The notes under the pieces: model-generated
What the model was told of the DNA's origin: nothing
Seen by the model: the letters and a program-made list of their open reading frames with translations, nothing else
The model's database searches: none
Source of the DNA: Lentzea alba
GTDB lineage: Bacteria > Actinomycetota > Actinomycetes > Mycobacteriales > Pseudonocardiaceae
DNA: 64,000 bases
Assembly: GCF_011067745.1 (NCBI RefSeq)
Contig: NZ_JAAMPJ010000009.1
Coordinates: forward strand, 310,001 to 374,000
Reading direction: 5' to 3'
Position numbers and translations under genes: made by a program
In this document: positions 59,450 to 64,000 of the stretch, piece after piece
Position numbering within the stretch: position 1 is the stretch's first letter
Layout: each line of letters opens with the position of its first letter

Positions 59450-61816
59450 TCAGCCTCTGAGGCGCTTCATCTCGGGGTCGAACAACGGCTCCTGCGCCGG
59501 CCGGGCCGTGACCCTGCGGCCGAAGTACTCGATCTCCACCTCGCCGTCGACGTCAGCGGGCAGCCACGCGTAGGCAATGTTGAGCCCGGTCGTGTACCCG
59601 TACGCCGCACTCGTGACGTAGCCGGCCGGCTCGCCCTGGTGGAAGACGGGTTCGCTGCCCAGCACCACCTCGTGCGGGTCGTCGATCGTGAGGCAGGTGA
59701 GCTTCCTGCGCGGTTCCCGTCGATGCAGCGCTTCCATGCCGACGTACCGCTTGTTCTGGGCGAGCGCGAAGGCGAGGCCCGCCTCGTGCGGATCGTGTTC
59801 GGTCGTCATGTCCACGCCCCACGACCGGTAGCCCTTCTCCAGCCGCAGGCTGTTGAACGCCCCGCGCCCGGCCGCGATGACCCCGTGCTCCTGGCCCGCC
59901 TCCCACAGCGTGTCCCAGAGCCTGCCCCCGAGATCGGCCGTCGTGTACAGCTCCCAGCCCAGTTCGCCCACATAGGACAGTCGCAGTGCGGTGACCGGCA
60001 CGTTGCCGACATGGGCCTGCTGACTGGTGAAGTAGCCCTTCCTGGTGTCCAGGGTGGACACCGGCGCGATGAGGTCCCGTGCCTTCGGCCCCCACAGCCC
60101 GATGCAGCACGTGCCGGCGGTGATGTCCCTGACCTGGACGCCCCGCCACGCGGCGGCGGCCCTGGTGAGCCAGTCGAGGTCCAGGTTGCCATTCGCGCCG
60201 ACCTGGAACGTCTCCGGTCCGAGCCGTGCGATGGTGAGATCGCTCCTGATTCCGCCCCGGTTGTCGAGCAACAGCGTGTACACCACCGCGCCGGGTTTGC
60301 GGTCGAGGTTGTTGGTCGTCCTGCGCTGCAGGAACTCCAGCGCTTCCGGCCCGCTGACCTCGAGCCGCTTCAACGGCGTCATGTCGAACATCGCGACCCG
60401 CCTGCGCGTCACCAGCGCCTCGGCCCCGCAGATCGGCGACCAGTACCGGGATGCCCACTCGCCGCGGCCCGGCACCTCCGCGACCTCCGGCAGGTCCGCG
60501 TTGGCCTCGTACCAGTGCGGCCTCTCCCAGCCCGACGCCTCCAGGAAGAACGCGCCGAGCTGCTTCTGCCGCTCGTAGAACGGACTCGTCCGCAGCGGCC
60601 GCGGGCTGTCCATCGGCTGCAGGGGGTGCAGCACGTCGTAGACCTCGACGAAGTTCTGACAGCTGCGCTCCAGCACGTAGTCCGGCGCCAGCTGCACCTG
60701 CTCGAACCGGTTGAGGTCACTCGAATGCAGGTCGAGCTTCGGCTGCCCGTCGACGATCCACTCGGCCATCGCCCTGGCCACGCCGGCGGAGTGCGTGATC
60801 CACACCGCCTCCGCGACCCAGAACCCCTCCAGCCCGGGATGCTCTCCCAGCAACGGCATGCCGTCGCTCGTGAACGAGAACAGCCCGTTGAAGCCGCGAT
60901 CCACCCCGGCCTCGGCCAGCGCGGGAATCAGCTCGACGGCCGCGTCCCACGACTGTTCGAAGTCCTCCTTGGTGAACGGCAGCTCCGACGAGGTGATGTC
61001 CTTGGCCGCGATCGGCATCGGCCGGTGCCCGTACGCTCCGATGCCCAGCGCCTGACCGTGGGACCGGAAGTAGAGATCCGCTTCCTGGTGCCGCAGGATC
61101 GGCTGCCGCGCCAGCGCTTCGGCGTCAGCTCCGACGTTCCCGGTGAACACGTACTGGTGCGCCATCGGCACCAGCGGAACGGTCAGCCCGACCATCTCCC
61201 CCAGCACCGGCCCCCACATCCCGGCGCACGACACCACGATGTCGGCGGGGAAGACGTCGGTCTCGGTCCGCACGCCGGTGACCCGTCCGCCGGAGGTCTC
61301 GACCGCGACGACCTTCTGCCCGAACGCGAACCGCGCACCACGCTCGATCGCGCGCCGCGCCTGCACCTCCGCCGCGGCGACCGGCTTCGCGAGGCCGTCA
61401 CTCGGGATCAGGAACCCGCCGAGGATCTGCTCGCGGTCCAGCAACGGGTGCAACCGCGCGACCTCGTCCGCGTCGATCAGGCGGCTCTCCACGCCCCACG
61501 ACGTGGCCCAGCCGTGCCGCCGGGACAGGTCGGCCAGGCGGGCGGGCGTGGTGGCGATCTCCAGGCCGCCGATCTGGTCGAAGCAGCCGAGCGCGGTGTA
61601 CTTCTCGACCGTGTAGCGGGCGAAGGCGGTCATGCTGCGGCAGGAGTTCGTCTGGAACACCAGGCCCGGCGCGTGGCTGCTCGACCCGCCGACGGCGAGA
61701 CCCGGCGCCTGGTCCAGGACCGTGACGGTGCAGCCGCGCTCGGAGAGCTCGTCGGCCAGTGCACACCCGACGATCCCGGCCCCCACGAGCACCACGCGAG
61801 GCATTTCCCCAGGCAT
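59450..61816 (-). CDS. Dimethylglycine oxidase/dehydrogenase-like protein (DAO + GcvT)
   Basis: A 788-residue two-part enzyme. Residues 1-370 are an FAD amine oxidase (GAGIVG at 12-17, GSSSHAPGLVFQ near the flavin link region). Residues 400-785 are a folate-binding GcvT-like half (RTTNNLDRKPG, CIGLWGPKARDL, GYVTSAAYGYTTGLNIAYAWL). Such enzymes demethylate dimethylglycine to sarcosine and pass the methyl carbon to tetrahydrofolate. AGGGGTG precedes the ATG at 61816. It heads the operon with sarcosine oxidase and Rieske oxygenase. Confidence 0.9.
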   Translation of the reverse strand: MPGEMPRVVLVGAGIVGCALADELSERGCTVTVLDQAPGLAVGGSSSHAPGLVFQTNSCRSMTAFARYTVEKYTALGCFDQIGGLEIATTPARLADLSRRHGWATSWGVESRLIDADEVARLHPLLDREQILGGFLIPSDGLAKPVAAAEVQARRAIERGARFAFGQKVVAVETSGGRVTGVRTETDVFPADIVVSCAGMWGPVLGEMVGLTVPLVPMAHQYVFTGNVGADAEALARQPILRHQEADLYFRSHGQALGIGAYGHRPMPIAAKDITSSELPFTKEDFEQSWDAAVELIPALAEAGVDRGFNGLFSFTSDGMPLLGEHPGLEGFWVAEAVWITHSAGVARAMAEWIVDGQPKLDLHSSDLNRFEQVQLAPDYVLERSCQNFVEVYDVLHPLQPMDSPRPLRTSPFYERQKQLGAFFLEASGWERPHWYEANADLPEVAEVPGRGEWASRYWSPICGAEALVTRRRVAMFDMTPLKRLEVSGPEALEFLQRRTTNNLDRKPGAVVYTLLLDNRGGIRSDLTIARLGPETFQVGANGNLDLDWLTRAAAAWRGVQVRDITAGTCCIGLWGPKARDLIAPVSTLDTRKGYFTSQQAHVGNVPVTALRLSYVGELGWELYTTADLGGRLWDTLWEAGQEHGVIAAGRGAFNSLRLEKGYRSWGVDMTTEHDPHEAGLAFALAQNKRYVGMEALHRREPRRKLTCLTIDDPHEVVLGSEPVFHQGEPAGYVTSAAYGYTTGLNIAYAWLPADVDGEVEIEYFGRRVTARPAQEPLFDPEMKRLRG

Positions 61817-61935
61817 CTGGACACCCCTTCGCCGCCGTTGCGCGAAACGGAACCCGTTCCGCGATCAGCAACAAATTGCGGCCAGCACGACCCGCTGTCA
61901 ATACCGCGTTCGGCCGCCACCCCCTGCTGCCGCCC

Positions 61936-61988
61936 GGCACGCGGGGGCCCCGCGTTTCCCAGAAGGAAACGCGGGGCCCCCGCGTGCC
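61936..61988. repeat. GC palindromic element, copy 2
   Basis: A 24-bp perfect inverted repeat (61936-61959 and 61965-61988, loop CAGAA) with the same ACGCGGGGGCCCCGCGTT core as at 31583-31629. It lies between the IclR stop (62033) and the next gene's start (61816), so it may end the IclR transcript. Confidence 0.8.
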
Positions 61989-62032
61989 GAAAAATGGGGC
62001 TGGTGGGGTGCCTGTGGGTGAACAGGCAGCAG

Positions 62033-62803
62033 CTAGCCCGCGAAGTACCCCAGTTGCGCCGAGAGATCCGCTGCCGCCGCCGCCATCGTCGGCACGATCT
62101 GCTCGACCCGTTCCCGGGACAACCGGTACGACGGACCGGAAGCGCTCATCGCCGCGACCACCTCCCCGCGATGCCCGCGGACCGGGACGGCGACCGCGTG
62201 CAGGCCGAGTTCCAGCTCCTCGAAGCACGCCGCGAAACCCTGCCTGGCCACGCCCTCCAGTTCGGACAGCAGGCGTGAGGCGTCCACGACGGTGTTCTCG
62301 GTGTAGGAGTCGAGCGGCAGCGAGACCAGGCGCTTGCGCTCGGCCAGGTCGAGGTACGCGAGCAGGATCTTGCCGGACGAGGTGGCGTGCAGGGGCGTGC
62401 GCTGGCCGATCCAGTTCACGGCGGAGACGGCCGCGGAGCCGCGCGCTTGGGTGATGTTGATGGCGACGCCGGCGTCGTGCACGGCGATGTTGACGGTCTC
62501 TCCGAACTCGTCGGCGAGGGTCTGGCAGACGGGCTGACCGAGCTTGGTGAGGTCCATGCGACCGGTGGCGGCACCGGCCAGCCGGACGACCCCGAAACCG
62601 ATGGCGTACTTGCCTCTTTCCCCGAGCTGCTCGACCAGGCCACGCGCCTCCAGCACGGAGACGAGTCTGGACACCGTTGACTTGTGCACACCCAGCTCAC
62701 CAGCGATTTCGGTGATACCGGCCTCGCCTTGCGCCAGTAGTTCGAGCACGCTGATGGCTCTGTCGACGGACTGCACCTGAGCTGCCGAGTCGGAGTTGCT
62801 CAT
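62033..62803 (-). CDS. IclR-family transcriptional regulator
   Basis: A 256-residue regulator. The winged helix is at residues 10-75 (RAISVLELLAQGEAGITEIAGELGVHKSTVSRLV). The effector domain contains NWIGQRTPLHATSSGKILLAYL and GFAACFEELELGLHAVAVPV, standard IclR landmarks. It lies between the demethylation operon and the divergent ferredoxin genes and probably controls both. The start is ATG 62803. A hairpin repeat separates it from the oxidase gene downstream. Confidence 0.9.
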   Translation of the reverse strand: MSNSDSAAQVQSVDRAISVLELLAQGEAGITEIAGELGVHKSTVSRLVSVLEARGLVEQLGERGKYAIGFGVVRLAGAATGRMDLTKLGQPVCQTLADEFGETVNIAVHDAGVAINITQARGSAAVSAVNWIGQRTPLHATSSGKILLAYLDLAERKRLVSLPLDSYTENTVVDASRLLSELEGVARQGFAACFEELELGLHAVAVPVRGHRGEVVAAMSASGPSYRLSRERVEQIVPTMAAAAADLSAQLGYFAG

Positions 62804-62845
62804 CGCGCAACAGTAACCGGCAGGCAAAACAACCCGCTCGAACTC

Positions 62846-62912
62846 TTGACGGCGCGTCATTCGAGCCGCACATTGTGTTGCGTCATTCGGAACGCGTGCC
62901 GCGTAACGCAAC
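62846..62912 (+). promoter_or_regulatory. Divergent promoter/operator region for IclR and ferredoxin genes
   Basis: TTGACG (62846-62851) may be a -35 element, with CATTGT (62871-62876) as -10. The direct repeat GCGTCATTCG occurs at 62854-62863 and 62880-62889. GTTGCGT (62877-62883) pairs with ACGCAAC (62906-62912). IclR proteins often bind such repeated or palindromic sites. Confidence 0.4.
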
Positions 62913-62923
62913 GGAGGCCGACG

Positions 62924-63244
62924 ATGATCCGCGCCTGCGCTCTCATGGACCTGCCCCCGGGAGAGGCGGTGCGCATCGTCGGCCCTCATGCACCGATCGC
63001 GGTGTTCAACGCCGACGACGTGCTGTACGCCATCGACGACACCTGCACCCACCAGGACGCCTCCCTGAGCGAGGGATGGCTGGAGGGCTGCTTCGTGGAG
63101 TGCCCGCTGCACGCCGCGAGCTTCGACCTTCGCACCGGCGAGCCAACTTGTCTGCCCGCCAAAAGACCGGTGAAGACCTACCCCGTCTTTGTGAAAGATG
63201 GAGTGGTCTATGTCGATGTCGAAGTGAACAAGGACGTGGCGTGA
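62924..63244 (+). CDS. Rieske-type [2Fe-2S] ferredoxin
   Basis: A 106-residue ferredoxin with Cys41-x-His43 and Cys60-x2-His63 (CTHQDAS, CPLHAASF), the ligands of a Rieske cluster. It is the electron carrier of multicomponent oxygenases. ACGGAGGCC precedes the ATG at 62924. It overlaps the reductase gene by four bases. The oxygenase it serves is probably the Rieske protein encoded at 57212-58324, in the divergent operon. Confidence 0.93.
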   Translation: MIRACALMDLPPGEAVRIVGPHAPIAVFNADDVLYAIDDTCTHQDASLSEGWLEGCFVECPLHAASFDLRTGEPTCLPAKRPVKTYPVFVKDGVVYVDVEVNKDVA

Positions 63245-64000
63245 GGACGATCGCGATCATCGGCGCATCACTGGCCGGTTTGAGGTCGGCGCAGGCACTG
63301 CGCCAGCAGGGGTTCGACGGACGGCTCGTCGTCGTGGGCGACGAGATCCATCTCCCCTACGACCGGCCTCCCCTCTCGAAGGACTTCCTCCTCGGCAAGG
63401 TCGAGGCCGTGCCGCTCGCGGACCAGGAGGACCTCGACGCGCTCGCCGCGGACTGGCGCCTCGGCGTCCAGGCGACCGGGCTGCTCTCCGCGCGGGAGGT
63501 CGCGCTCAGCGACGGCACGACGGTCGAGGCCGACGGCTTCGTCATCGCGACCGGTGGTGTTCCGCGCACGATCCCCAACACACACGTCCTGCGCACGCTC
63601 GACGACGCGATCAAGCTCCGCGACGCGTTCGGCGCCGCACAGCACGTCGGTGTCATCGGCGCGGGGTTCATCGGCGCCGAGATCGCCTCCAGTGCGCGCG
63701 CACTGGGCAAGGACGTCACCGTCGTCGAGGCTCTTCCCACACCGCTCACGCGCGTTCTGGGCGCGGAGATGGGCACGGCATGTGGACATCTGCACGGCGA
63801 CCACGGATCAACGTTGATTACGGGAGTCAATGTTGATTCAGTCAACGTCGATGCCGGAATCAACACCAGAATCAACCTCGCGGATGGACGCAGGGTTGAC
63901 GCCGACGTCGTCGTCGCGGGCATCGGCACGCGCCCGGCGACGGGCTGGCTCGCCGGTGGACCCGTCAAGGTCGACAACGGCGTCGTGTGCGACGCGGGCG
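63241..64000 (+). CDS. FAD-dependent ferredoxin reductase, 3' end outside window
   Basis: About 253 residues are present. The N-terminal FAD motif is IIGASLAGLRSAQAL, followed by LPYDRPPLSKDFLLG, typical of oxygenase-linked ferredoxin reductases. VIATGGVPRTIP and the NAD motif GVIGAGFIGAEIASSARALG follow. It would pass electrons from NAD(P)H to the Rieske ferredoxin. The GTG at 63241 overlaps the ferredoxin stop. At 63806-63876 a stretch of repeated TCAAC/GTTGA units encodes NVDSVNVDAGINTRIN with lower-GC codons, unlike the rest. Confidence 0.9.
   Translation, partial: MRTIAIIGASLAGLRSAQALRQQGFDGRLVVVGDEIHLPYDRPPLSKDFLLGKVEAVPLADQEDLDALAADWRLGVQATGLLSAREVALSDGTTVEADGFVIATGGVPRTIPNTHVLRTLDDAIKLRDAFGAAQHVGVIGAGFIGAEIASSARALGKDVTVVEALPTPLTRVLGAEMGTACGHLHGDHGSTLITGVNVDSVNVDAGINTRINLADGRRVDADVVVAGIGTRPATGWLAGGPVKVDNGVVCDAG
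63806..63876 (+). repeat. TCAAC/GTTGA micro-repeats inside reductase gene
   Basis: GATCAACGTTGATT (63806-63819), GTCAATGTTGATTC (63826-63839), GTCAACGTCGAT (63841-63852), then AATCAAC at 63858 and 63870. The units are partly palindromic, in frame, and use AT-richer codons than the gene around them. Confidence 0.6.

Noticed and set aside
59423..62278. Open frame of about 950 codons on the plus strand opposite the dimethylglycine-oxidase-like gene
   Set aside because: Shadow frame: low-complexity Arg/Pro/His-rich translation, crossing three real minus-strand features and a palindrome.
1..64000. tRNA, rRNA, insertion sequence, integrase or replication origin
   Set aside because: I found no cloverleaf-like sequence with flanking context, no transposase or integrase motifs, and no DnaA-box clusters. 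The search was by eye, so a missed tRNA is possible.

Overview
The window reads as chromosome of a high-GC actinomycete. GTG starts with AGGAGG-type ribosome sites, many 4-bp ATGA/GTGA gene overlaps, leaderless promoters, an accessory SecA2, ESX/type VII secretion targets and an actinobacterial LexA box all fit. The overall flavour (dense GntR/TetR/IclR regulation, Rhs toxins behind ESX-like N-termini, NACHT ATPases with membrane tails) suggests Pseudonocardiales such as Lentzea or Saccharothrix relatives; the genus is inference. No rRNA, tRNA, CRISPR array, transposase or prophage was recognised. No gap above 300 bases lacks a gene.

Layout. 0-6.4 kb: an unidentified partial gene, a nitrilase-fold membrane protein with a TetR regulator, then a DesK/DesR-type two-component pair divergent from an ABC exporter. 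6.4-16.2 kb: a membrane protein; a TetR-controlled alcohol dehydrogenase / Baeyer-Villiger monooxygenase / lactonase-like operon; gluconate uptake and phosphorylation (GntR, GntK, GntP); NmrA, SnoaL and DUF3592-like genes. 16.3-18.7 kb: a type VII secretion module (YbaB-like protein, small ESX target, larger helical substrate, membrane protein). 18.7-21.5 kb: housekeeping cmk-plsC-der. 21.5-31.5 kb: a membrane NACHT NTPase, aroH, a STAS / HATPase-receiver / TPR signalling operon, DUF1015, a K+/H+ antiporter pair, a subtilase lacking a signal peptide with an inhibitor-like partner, and a gene behind a LexA-type box.

31.6-52.2 kb: lipid and acyl-CoA metabolism (quinone oxidoreductase, short-chain dehydrogenases, MaoC hydratase, thiolase, acyl-CoA dehydrogenase, a one-chain biotin carboxylase/carboxyltransferase). 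A shared CTAAGC-N4-GCTTAG palindrome lies before three of these units and a TetR gene. Interrupting this block (36.4-42.7 kb) is a second type VII module ending in an Rhs toxin and immunity gene, bordered by an intact exonuclease gene and a decayed copy of its 3' end. The toxin appears frameshifted at a G4 run. 52.2-54.5 kb: a small accessory stretch (VapBC-like pair, DUF2716, HTH protein, secreted protein). 54.6-64 kb: secA2, then a methylated-amine demethylation cluster (dimethylglycine oxidase-like, sarcosine oxidase, Rieske oxygenase) with IclR control and divergent Rieske ferredoxin and ferredoxin reductase, the last cut by the window end.

The strongest leads are the two related type VII modules and the frameshifted toxin in the second, the shared lipid-gene operator, the two near-identical GC palindromes 30 kb apart, and the LexA-type box.
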